From positions 1 through 5,825 of the forward strand of contig JBDTRY010000240.1 of the NCBI GenBank assembly GCA_039931435.1: a DNA stretch of 5,825 bases, in the 5' to 3' direction. A program made the position numbers and the translations under genes. The notes beneath the pieces were generated by a model, which searched no databases, was not told the DNA's origin, and worked only from the letters and a program-made list of their open reading frames with translations. Below, in pieces: positions 1-5,825 of the stretch (its first letter is position 1; each line of letters begins with the position of its first letter). Source of the stretch: JBDTRY01 sp039931435 (GTDB lineage: Bacteria > Acidobacteriota > Thermoanaerobaculia > Gp7-AA8).

Positions 1-539
1 ACGAACGCGGCCCATAAAACGACCGCGATGTAGACGGCTGTGGACAGCGCACCGAATCTCAGTGACCGTCGGAAGCTGCCATGAGCCTGGTCAGCGTTGC
101 GCACCAGCATCAGAAAGAACAGCCAGCTCTGATTCGCCCCCGTAACGTAGATGACCACTCCCCACAGCAGCACGTCCACAAACAGAAAGGCTGTTCGGGC
201 CTTGCCCAGCAGTGGCGATTGCGCGAGCGCTAGAAGTACGAGCCACGAAACCGCGGCGTAGGCGATCAGAGCGAACGTGAGCAAAAGCCACTCGCCCTGA
301 GAGAGCGTGTGCAGGACCAACTCGTTGTGAAGGAAGACCCCCAGGGATAACAGCAGACATCCGAACAGACGGAGTTTGGGAATTTCGAACGCGTTCAAGC
401 GGGAGAATTCACGCCCGCGCTCGGCTTCCAGGATGTTGTTGTCCAGAAACGCCGCTTCCGAAGCGCGATACTCCGAGCGGCTCGCCGATTGCCGGCGATC
501 GCCGATAGGATTTGCTTCCTCTTCCGGAACCTTACTCAA
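1..539 (-). CDS. Multi-pass membrane protein, probable sensor/signalling protein, N-terminal part only
   Basis: An open frame runs from a TTG at 539-537 through base 1 without a stop, giving 179 residues; the rest lies outside the window. Residues 1-55 are polar and charged, so cytoplasmic. Hydrophobic segments follow at about 58-76, 85-106, 116-133 and 162-179, suggesting at least four membrane helices. A short Trp/Phe-rich segment (SWLFFLMLVRNADQ, 138-151) follows helix three and resembles N-terminal membrane domains of sensor kinases and cyclases I have seen in Acidobacteria-like genomes; that is memory, not a search. No kinase, GGDEF or cyclase domain is visible because the C-terminus is missing. 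It lies 49 bp downstream of a receiver-containing regulator on the same strand, so a sensor kinase role is the leading inference. No in-frame ATG or GTG occurs before residue 144, and the Shine-Dalgarno sequence before the TTG is weak. The start is therefore uncertain; see the junction feature at 536-592. Confidence 0.7.
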   Translation of the reverse strand, partial: MSKVPEEEANPIGDRRQSASRSEYRASEAAFLDNNILEAERGREFSRLNAFEIPKLRLFGCLLLSLGVFLHNELVLHTLSQGEWLLLTFALIAYAAVSWLVLLALAQSPLLGKARTAFLFVDVLLWGVVIYVTGANQSWLFFLMLVRNADQAHGSFRRSLRFGALSTAVYIAVVLWAAF

Positions 540-592
540 TCTGCACCCGTGAACGCGTCCATGATGCGGCAGGCCCGACGGCCCCCCATCAT
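536..592 (-). other. 18-codon mini-ORF bridging regulator stop and membrane-protein start, or frameshifted true N-terminus
   Basis: Reading the minus strand, an ATG at 592-590 overlaps the TGA of the upstream regulator (ATGA), and a second ATG follows at 589-587. This frame gives MMGGRRACRIMDAFTGAD and stops at a TGA (538-536) that overlaps the TTG proposed as start of the membrane protein (TTGA). The mini-ORF thus touches the neighbouring gene at both ends, which would suit translational coupling. Alternatively, the G6 run at 587-582 has lost one base: with seven Gs the ATG would read straight into the membrane-protein frame and add 18 residues before the TTG. I see no evidence that the short peptide itself has a function. 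Confidence 0.3.
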
Positions 593-1722
593 TTCAGAAC
601 GTTCTTGACCCGCATCAGCAGCACTTCCTTCTGAATCGGTTTGCGGATGAAATCGGCGGCACCGAGCTCGAACCCTCGTACTTCCACCTGATCTCCAGTG
701 AGTGCCGTCAGACAGATCACGGGAATGCGAATCTGCTTTTCGTTCATGATCTCGAGCAGTTTCAGACCGTCCAGCGTGGGCATGTTCAGGTCGAGGAGAA
801 CGAGATCGAACGTTCTCTTACCCATCTCCAGGAGGGCGTCGGCACCGTCGCCGGCGTGCACGGTTTCGTATCCATTGCCTCCGAGGAAGCCGTCCACGAG
901 TGCTCTCGTCACGGCGTCGTCCTCCACGACCAGGATCGTCTCAGCATCACCCGACCGATGAGGCTGGCCTGCTGCCGCGGCTTTTTTCTTCGCGCCCTGA
1001 CGGAGAATGTCCTCGTAAACCTGCTTGGTCTCCTCCTCGGGTTCCATTCCCAGTTCGCGCTCCAGAAGGCCGACGCAGGTCTGATACTGCTTCAATGCAG
1101 CTTCACGCCGTCCCTGCCTGGCGAACAACAACATCAGGGCGCGGTGAACGGTCTCCTGCAGGGGATCCAGGGTCAGCAGCCGTGTGGCAGTCTTGGCGGC
1201 GACATCGAGTTTGCCATCCTTCGAGTAGAGCGCGAGAAGCTTGGCTAATCCCTCCTGGGCCAGTTCGCGAAGGCGCTCGCGCTCGATCAGCAGCCACTCT
1301 TCGAAAGGATCTTCATTGATGTTCAGCCCTTCCAGAAAGTCGCCCTGATACAGCCCCGATGCTTCTTCCAGTGATGTCTCATCTCCTGCGGCCACCAGCC
1401 GTTCGAATTCCAGAGCATCAACGCGCGCGATTCCGCGATCCAGAGATAAACTGTCGGCCTCGCTGATGAGAATCTCGCTGGCGCTGTCGCCGAGACTCTT
1501 CCTGATGCCGACGAGCGTCTGGCGAAGGCTGTGACGGGCCTGTTCTTCCCCCGTGTCACCCCAGAGGAGGGCGGCAACCTTGTCGCGCGGTTGCGGCTGG
1601 CCGGGACGCATCGCCAGGTAAGCGAACAGCGCCTGAGCCTTCTTCGTGCTCAGGACCAGGGGCTGACCCTTCTGAAACTGCGCCCGAAAACTTCCCAGCA
1701 GGTTGATTTCGAGTTTGTTCAT
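589..1722 (-). CDS. SARP-like winged-helix/BTAD transcriptional regulator with C-terminal receiver domain
   Basis: The protein has 377 residues. Residues 1-95 are an OmpR/SARP-type winged helix: it opens with MNKLEINLLGSF, and STKKAQALFAYLA and the later RHSLRQTLVGIRKSLGD are typical of the family. Residues 100-240 are a bacterial transcriptional activation domain built of TPR-like helices (LYQGDFLEGL, DPFEEWLLIERERLRELA, LDPLQETVHRALM, ALKQYQTCVGLLERELG). A Lys/Ala-rich linker (242-262) leads to a CheY-like receiver (263-377). The receiver has an acidic pair D268/D269, phospho-acceptor D311 in LLDLNMP, T339 and K361, so all residues for phosphorylation are present. In most receiver-wHTH-BTAD proteins the receiver comes first; here it is last. 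I chose the ATG at 1722 because the fold starts there. The frame is open up to an ATG at 1869, but those 49 extra residues would run through the likely promoter and resemble no domain. The Shine-Dalgarno sequence is weak. Probably a cytoplasmic response regulator, cotranscribed with the downstream membrane protein; its target genes are unknown. Confidence 0.9.
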   Translation of the reverse strand: MNKLEINLLGSFRAQFQKGQPLVLSTKKAQALFAYLAMRPGQPQPRDKVAALLWGDTGEEQARHSLRQTLVGIRKSLGDSASEILISEADSLSLDRGIARVDALEFERLVAAGDETSLEEASGLYQGDFLEGLNINEDPFEEWLLIERERLRELAQEGLAKLLALYSKDGKLDVAAKTATRLLTLDPLQETVHRALMLLFARQGRREAALKQYQTCVGLLERELGMEPEEETKQVYEDILRQGAKKKAAAAGQPHRSGDAETILVVEDDAVTRALVDGFLGGNGYETVHAGDGADALLEMGKRTFDLVLLDLNMPTLDGLKLLEIMNEKQIRIPVICLTALTGDQVEVRGFELGAADFIRKPIQKEVLLMRVKNVLK

Positions 1723-1789
1723 GGGCGTTTCATGTTGAGAATGCGATGAGTCTAGCACTTCGATCTGTATGCGGGCAAACACTTGCACT

Positions 1790-1795
1790 ATTATG
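1790..1795 (-). promoter_or_regulatory. Candidate -10 element for the BTAD-receiver regulator gene
   Basis: The minus strand reads CATAAT here, five of six matches to the bacterial -10 consensus, in the AT-rich island of the intergenic region. It would place a transcription start near 1783 and a leader of about 60 bases before the ATG at 1722. No good -35 hexamer lies 16-18 bp upstream; that space is taken by the heptamer repeats, which would suit a promoter that relies on an activator. A weaker alternative is TTGCCC with TAGACT nearer the gene. Confidence 0.35.
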
Positions 1796-1796
1796 A

Positions 1797-1814
1797 TTTG
1801 ACGGCAGTTTGACA
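1797..1814 (-). repeat. Two heptamer direct repeats at 11-bp period, possible SARP-type operator
   Basis: The minus strand reads TGTCAAA (1814-1808), then a four-base spacer CTGC, then CGTCAAA (1803-1797). The heptamers match at six of seven bases and are offset by 11 bp, about one helical turn. SARP-family activators are known to bind tandem heptamers with four-base spacers overlapping the -35 region. Here the pair sits where a -35 would be for the CATAAT hexamer, and the adjacent gene encodes a SARP-like protein. The inner repeat is only one base from the -10, closer than the roughly eight bases reported for Streptomyces sites, and no third copy continues the phase. Function is inferred. 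Confidence 0.35.
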
Positions 1815-1899
1815 CCGGTTCGGGCGACCACTCCCCAGGCCCCGCAACCCTTCCTCTAACCGCCTGCACCAGCTGGACCGATTCTCATGCCGACCGCCG

Positions 1900-1904
1900 A
1901 AGGA
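1900..1904 (+). promoter_or_regulatory. Ribosome binding site of the M14 peptidase gene
   Basis: AAGGA lies five bases before the ATG at 1910. It is a clear Shine-Dalgarno match and, with the Lys-rich signal peptide that follows, supports this start. Confidence 0.75.
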
Positions 1905-1909
1905 CAACG

Positions 1910-4450
1910 ATGAAAAAAAAGACATTGCTCATTTCCCTCGCGGCACAGCTTCTCTGTGCTTTCGTGTGGGCGGACGCAAAATCTCCCTCCGATTTCCTTT
2001 CCATGCCCATCGGCGCCGATCGCACCCTGGCCGATTACCACCAGGTATCCAGCTACCTTCGCTACCTCGACGCACAGTCCCCTCGACTCAAGGTGATATC
2101 TCTCGGTCCCACGACCCTCGGCGAGGACATGATCATGGCCGTGATCTCCTCGGAGGAAAACATGCGCAACCTCCCCTCGATCCAGGAGACGGCGCGCAAA
2201 CTGGCCGACCCTCGTGGCCTCGGCCGGGAGGAGACGGACCGGCTCGTCACTTCAGGCAAGACGATCGTCCTGGTGACCTGTAATATCCACGCCAGTGAGA
2301 TCGCATCCAGCCAAATGGCCATGGAGTGGGCTTACGACCTGTCCCGGGCCACCGATCCGAAAACCACCGGATGGCTCGAGAATGTAGTCCTCCTGCTCGT
2401 CCCTTCATTGAATCCGGATGGCCAGATCATGGAAGTGGACTGGTACCGCAAATACCTCGGCACGCGTTACGAAGGAAGCTCCCTGCCGTGGATCTACCAT
2501 CATTACGTCGGTCACGATAACAACCGCGACTGGTTCATGCTCACCCAGAAAGAGACGCGCAACCTCTCCCGCGCCATCTATCACCAGTGGTTTCCACAGA
2601 TTTTCGTCGACGAACATCAGATGGGTTCGAACGGGCCGCGGATGTTCATTCCGCCTTTCGCCGATCCGGTGGACAGTGACGTCAATCCCCTGATCTGGCG
2701 TGAAGTGAATCTGATCGGCGCGAACATGGCCTTCCGTCTCGAGCAGCAGAACAAGTCCGGATTGATCTACGGATACTCGTTCGACGCTTACTGGATGGGC
2801 GGCACGCGGAACACCGGTTGGTGGAAGAACATTACAGGTCTCCTCCTGGAAACAGCATCGGCACGAATGGCCACTCCCATTTACATCGATCCCACGGAAC
2901 TCTCCGGTGGGCGCAAGGGCCTCGTCGACTACAAAGCGACGATCAACCATCCCAATCCGTGGAAGGGCGGATGGTGGCGGTTGCGCGACATCATGGATTA
3001 CGAGCGCATTGCCTCTGATGCTCTTCTGGAGATCGCCGCCACGCGGCGCGAGGATTTCCTCCGCAACATGCTCACTCGAGCCAACCAGGCGGTCAGCGAG
3101 GCCTCGCCCGGCGATGCCTATCGCGTCCCCGCCGCGCAACGGGACTACCCTGCCGCGAGAAGGATGGCCCTGCTGCTGGCGGACCACAACGTGAACGTGT
3201 TCACCGACGCATCTACAGGGGACTACTGGATTCCACTGGCACAGCCCTACGGACGATTCGTTCGCGAAATTCTCGAGCCGCAGCAGTATCCGGAAGTCCG
3301 GCTCATGCCCGGGAAGGAAATTCTGAAACCGTACGACGTGGCCACCTGGACGCTGCCGCTGATGATGGGTGTGCAGGTGCAGCACACGACCGTTCCGCCC
3401 GCGTTGCGTCTCACACCAGTCCAGGCGCCAATCAACTCCGACGTTTCCCAGGCACCGCCGCCGCTCGCCGACTCTCCTTTTTACCGCATGACTGCCACCA
3501 GCGCCGAGAGTGCCGCGGTGGTGAACGCGGCATTGAAAAAAGGAGAGGTCCGCGTGGCAGAGGCGAACAACGCCGCGGCAGATACGAAAGGAACATTCTT
3601 TCTCGACCCTGCTGCCGCGCGCGCCGCCCGATCCACCGGCTGGCGAGTGGAGATCACCCCGGTCCCCGAGCTACCTTCGGGCACCCGGACCCTGAAGCAG
3701 CCACGCGTCGGAGTTTACAAATCCTGGACAGCGGAGATCGACGAGGGTTGGACCCGTTTCATTCTCGAGACCAACGGTTTCGACATCAAATCGATCGAGA
3801 ACAACGCCATACGCGCCGGGAATCTTCGAACCGGTTTCGACGCCATCATTCTCCCGGACATGGATCGCGACGAGATCATGAACGGAAAGCCGAAACGCGA
3901 AGAGGGGCAGATGCGCTACGCACCCGACCCGCCGCCGCAATACATGGGCGGAATCGGACCGGAAGGCGTGAAAGCCCTTCGCGACTTCGTCGAGAATGGC
4001 GGAACGCTCATCGCTCTGAACAACAGCTCGAACCTCGTCATCAACGAGTTCAACATTCCCGTGCGGAATTCGCTCGTTCGGGCAAAAGAGAGCGACTTCT
4101 CGGTGCCCGGCTCGCTCGTGCGCATCGACATTCACGGAAATAACCCGATCACCGCCGGCATGCCCGAGTCTCTTGCCGCCTTCATCGATTCCCCGATCGC
4201 TTTCGACACGACAGCCCCCGGACCGGAAATGAGCCGCTGGGTGCTGGCCTCATATCCCGAGGATGCCTCGAAACTTCTGCTCTCGGGATGGATCAGCGGG
4301 CAGGAAAAGCTTGCCGGGCACGCCGCCGCGGTAGCCATGACCTACGGAAAGGGCAGGATCGTGCTGTTCGGCTTCCGGCCGCAATTTCGCGCTCAGACGT
4401 ACGCCACGTTTCCGTTACTGTTCAACTCCATTTACTGGAGCGTTCAGTAG
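1910..4450 (+). CDS. Secreted M14-family zinc carboxypeptidase with C-terminal amidotransferase-like domain
   Basis: The protein has 846 residues. It begins with a signal peptide (MKKK, hydrophobic 5-20, cleavage probably near A21-A23), so it acts in the periplasm or outside the cell. Residues about 38-330 form an M14 metallopeptidase domain. The zinc ligands are H127 and E130 in NIHASE and H236 in VDEHQMG, and the catalytic Glu is E314 in LLLETAS. N205-R206 in NNRDW probably binds the substrate C-terminus, as Asn144-Arg145 do in carboxypeptidase A. Spacings (H127-E130, H236-E314) agree with that enzyme, so the site looks active. Residues about 400-590 are a connecting region I cannot assign. 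Residues about 598-846 look like a class I glutamine amidotransferase/ThuA-type fold (GFDAIILPDM, GGIGPEGVKALRDFVENGGTLIAL, ending GKGRIVLFGFRPQFRAQT). The position expected for a nucleophile Cys reads ALNNSS, so this domain is probably not catalytic. It is much longer than classical carboxypeptidases, as in other bacterial members of this subgroup. Substrate unknown; cotranscribed with the transpeptidase gene downstream. Confidence 0.92.
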   Translation: MKKKTLLISLAAQLLCAFVWADAKSPSDFLSMPIGADRTLADYHQVSSYLRYLDAQSPRLKVISLGPTTLGEDMIMAVISSEENMRNLPSIQETARKLADPRGLGREETDRLVTSGKTIVLVTCNIHASEIASSQMAMEWAYDLSRATDPKTTGWLENVVLLLVPSLNPDGQIMEVDWYRKYLGTRYEGSSLPWIYHHYVGHDNNRDWFMLTQKETRNLSRAIYHQWFPQIFVDEHQMGSNGPRMFIPPFADPVDSDVNPLIWREVNLIGANMAFRLEQQNKSGLIYGYSFDAYWMGGTRNTGWWKNITGLLLETASARMATPIYIDPTELSGGRKGLVDYKATINHPNPWKGGWWRLRDIMDYERIASDALLEIAATRREDFLRNMLTRANQAVSEASPGDAYRVPAAQRDYPAARRMALLLADHNVNVFTDASTGDYWIPLAQPYGRFVREILEPQQYPEVRLMPGKEILKPYDVATWTLPLMMGVQVQHTTVPPALRLTPVQAPINSDVSQAPPPLADSPFYRMTATSAESAAVVNAALKKGEVRVAEANNAAADTKGTFFLDPAAARAARSTGWRVEITPVPELPSGTRTLKQPRVGVYKSWTAEIDEGWTRFILETNGFDIKSIENNAIRAGNLRTGFDAIILPDMDRDEIMNGKPKREEGQMRYAPDPPPQYMGGIGPEGVKALRDFVENGGTLIALNNSSNLVINEFNIPVRNSLVRAKESDFSVPGSLVRIDIHGNNPITAGMPESLAAFIDSPIAFDTTAPGPEMSRWVLASYPEDASKLLLSGWISGQEKLAGHAAAVAMTYGKGRIVLFGFRPQFRAQTYATFPLLFNSIYWSVQ

Positions 4451-4482
4451 CCCCCGATGCAGTCATCGTCACAGCGAAATTC

Positions 4483-4489
4483 AGGAAGG
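4483..4489 (+). promoter_or_regulatory. Ribosome binding site of the gamma-glutamyltransferase gene
   Basis: AGGAAGG lies eight bases before the ATG at 4498, followed by two further AGG units (AGGCAGG). The gap to the peptidase stop is 47 bp with no terminator hairpin, which supports one transcript for both genes. Confidence 0.6.
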
Positions 4490-4497
4490 CAGGCAGG

Positions 4498-5825
4498 ATG
4501 AAAAGAACGATCGCCCTGTTCCTCTTCGTTGCCATCATCTGGCCATGGTCACTCCGCGGCGCTTCGCGAGCACCGGTTCGGGCCAGGCACGGAATTGTGG
4601 CCAGCGTCAGCGAAATCGCCTCGCAGGTCGGCGTGGACACGATGAAGAAGGGCGGCAACTCGGTCGATGCAGCCGTGGCCGTGGCCTTCACACTCGCTGT
4701 GGTCTGGCCTTCGGCGGGTAACCTTGGTGGCGGCGGATTCATGGTCATCCGCGACGCCAACGGAAAGGCTGAAGTCATCGACTATCGTGAGCGGGCTCCC
4801 CTGGCGGCGTCGCGGGACATGTACCTCGACGCCGACGGGCAAGTCATCCCTGATTCATCCACTCTCGGCTACCGGGGCGTCGGAGTTCCGGGAACGGTGG
4901 CCGGGCTGGCCCTGGCCCAGAAACGACACGGACGTCTGCATTGGAGCGATCTGATCGAACCCGCGAGAAAACTCGCCAAAGACGGCTTTCCTGTGAGCGA
5001 GCATCTGGCACGCAGCCTGAACGAAACGCGCAACGTCCGGAGACTGTCGACGTTCCCTGAGAGCAGACGAATCTTTCTGCGCAGCGGATCCCCATTTCGA
5101 ACAGGAGACATCTTCAAGCAGCCGGAACTTGCCGCGACTCTTTCCAGAATTCAAAAGGTTGGAGCCCGGGACTTCTATGAGGGCAAGACCGCGGAACTGA
5201 TCGTTTCCGACATGAAGGCCCACGGCGGGATCATCACCGCGCGCGATCTCCGCGAGTACGAGCCGACGATTCGGGAGCCGCTCCGGGGAACGTACCGGGG
5301 CTATGAAATTCTGACGATGCCACCGCCGTCATCCGGCGGTGCGGTTCTGCTGGAGATGCTGAACATCCTCGAGCACTTCGATCTGTCCAGGACCGGCCAC
5401 AACTCATCGCAGGAACTCTCGCTGCTCGTTCCGGCCATGAAACTGGCATATTCCGATCGGGCCAGTTTCATGGGCGACACCGATTTTGTGAAGGTGCCCA
5501 TCGAGGGAATCATCTCCAAGAAATACGGCGACGCTCAGACAAGGCGGGTCGACCCGGAGCACGCCACCCCCAGCGAAGAAATATCAAAGGGCGATCCGGC
5601 CGGATATGAATCGGTTCAGACCACCCACTTCTCAATCATCGACGCAGAGGGGGGAATGGTCTCCAACACCTACACACTCAACGACAGCTACGGCAGTGCT
5701 GCCACCGTTCCTGGTGCCGGTTTCCTCCTCAACGACGAGATGGACGATTTCACATCGAAACCGGGCGTGCCGAACCTCTATGGACTCATCCAGTCGGAGG
5801 CGAACGCCATCGCGCCGCGAAAGCG
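4498..5825 (+). CDS. ggt: Gamma-glutamyltranspeptidase precursor, C-terminus cut by window end
   Basis: The visible part is 442 residues; family members are usually about 550-590, so some 100-150 residues of the small subunit are missing. An N-terminal hydrophobic segment (residues 4-17, cleavage near A22) predicts export to the periplasm. The enzyme (N-terminal nucleophile family) cleaves gamma-glutamyl bonds, as in glutathione, and transfers the glutamyl group to water or amino acids. The large subunit shows GNLGGGGFMV, the substrate-binding R97 in DYRERAP, and PPPSSGG. Autocleavage should occur before T375 in TTHFS, which becomes the nucleophile. T393 and N395 (TYTLN) and D417 (MDDF) match T409, N411 and D433 of the E. 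coli enzyme at a constant offset of 16. The sequence stops at NAIAPRKR, just before the expected SSMSP motif. It follows a secreted carboxypeptidase gene, consistent with joint breakdown of external peptides and gamma-glutamyl compounds. The family call is secure; the physiological substrate is not known. Confidence 0.95.
   Translation, partial: MKRTIALFLFVAIIWPWSLRGASRAPVRARHGIVASVSEIASQVGVDTMKKGGNSVDAAVAVAFTLAVVWPSAGNLGGGGFMVIRDANGKAEVIDYRERAPLAASRDMYLDADGQVIPDSSTLGYRGVGVPGTVAGLALAQKRHGRLHWSDLIEPARKLAKDGFPVSEHLARSLNETRNVRRLSTFPESRRIFLRSGSPFRTGDIFKQPELAATLSRIQKVGARDFYEGKTAELIVSDMKAHGGIITARDLREYEPTIREPLRGTYRGYEILTMPPPSSGGAVLLEMLNILEHFDLSRTGHNSSQELSLLVPAMKLAYSDRASFMGDTDFVKVPIEGIISKKYGDAQTRRVDPEHATPSEEISKGDPAGYESVQTTHFSIIDAEGGMVSNTYTLNDSYGSAATVPGAGFLLNDEMDDFTSKPGVPNLYGLIQSEANAIAPRK

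Larger units (their letters stand above)
1723..1909. promoter_or_regulatory. Divergent intergenic region between regulator and peptidase operon
   Basis: This 187-bp gap separates the two divergent start codons, so it must supply transcription for both directions unless the peptidase genes are read from elsewhere. It contains a local AT-rich patch (about 1786-1800) within GC-rich surroundings, with the -10-like hexamer and heptamer repeats listed separately. On the plus strand there are TTGACG (1798) and TTGACA (1809), but no matching -10 at 16-19 bp, so I cannot place the peptidase promoter. No terminator hairpin was seen. Confidence 0.6.

Noticed and set aside
91..360. 89-codon minus-strand frame
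   Set aside because: A different minus frame (539 to 1) gives clean membrane helices over the same bases; this one is Arg/Ser/Gly-rich shadow translation.
572..583. Short palindrome GGCC-GACG-type hairpin between the two minus-strand genes as a terminator
   Set aside because: The stem is only about 4 bp and no T-run follows, so it is too weak for an intrinsic terminator.
856..1319. Overlapping plus-strand frames opposite the regulator gene
   Set aside because: They are antisense to the receiver and BTAD coding region and show no domain or plausible ribosome binding site.
1792..1797. Plus-strand TATGAT as -10 for the peptidase operon
   Set aside because: It matches five of six consensus bases, but no -35-like hexamer lies 16-18 bp upstream, and the same bases fit the minus-strand promoter better.
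1813..1825. 13-base exact repeat (CACCGGTTCGGGC) shared with 4571-4583
   Set aside because: One copy is intergenic and the other codes for the start of the transpeptidase. A single 13-mer match in 5.8 kb of GC-rich DNA is compatible with chance, and no flanking similarity extends it.
1955..1957. Cys16 of the M14 protein as a lipoprotein attachment site
   Set aside because: The preceding residues are AQLL, without the small residue at -1 required for a lipobox, so ordinary signal peptidase I cleavage is more likely.
2405..3385. 326-codon open frame on the minus strand inside the M14 gene
   Set aside because: It lies antisense to a strongly conserved, motif-verified coding sequence. It has a His/Arg-rich composition typical of GC-rich shadow frames and shows no recognisable domain.

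Overview
The window is GC-rich, densely packed bacterial DNA with two divergent gene pairs. Nothing in it fixes the taxon. The GC-rich coding, a SARP-like regulator fused to a receiver domain, and a long secreted M14 peptidase with a C-terminal amidotransferase-like domain would fit Acidobacteriota or a similar soil or sediment phylum. That placement rests on family memory, not on a marker gene. There are no RNA genes, insertion sequences, CRISPR arrays or phage genes.

Minus-strand pair (1-1722): the first gene read on this strand (1722 to 589) encodes a winged-helix plus BTAD (SARP-type) DNA-binding protein with a complete CheY-like receiver at its C-terminus. About 50 bp downstream lies the start of a multi-pass membrane protein (539 to beyond base 1). 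Only its N-terminal membrane part is visible. Next to a receiver-bearing regulator, it is most simply read as the input half of a two-component system, but no kinase domain lies inside the window. The junction between the two genes is odd: an 18-codon mini-ORF overlaps the stop of the regulator and the TTG start of the membrane gene. Either translation is coupled, or a one-base error in a G6 run hides a longer, ATG-started membrane protein.

Divergent intergenic region (1723-1909): it holds a -10-like hexamer for the regulator. Immediately beside this are two near-identical heptamers spaced 11 bp apart, the geometry used by SARP-family activators. This may be an autoregulatory site or an operator shared with the plus-strand genes.

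Plus-strand pair (1910-5825): an 846-residue secreted M14 zinc carboxypeptidase is followed after 47 bp by a secreted gamma-glutamyltranspeptidase, cut by the window end after its catalytic Thr. Together they look like an extracytoplasmic module for trimming peptides and cleaving gamma-glutamyl bonds. Whether the divergent regulator controls them is inference from position only.

The metabolic genes are ordinary members of known families. The least ordinary parts are the inverted domain order of the regulator (DNA-binding first, receiver last), the heptamer pair in its promoter, and the regulator/sensor gene junction.
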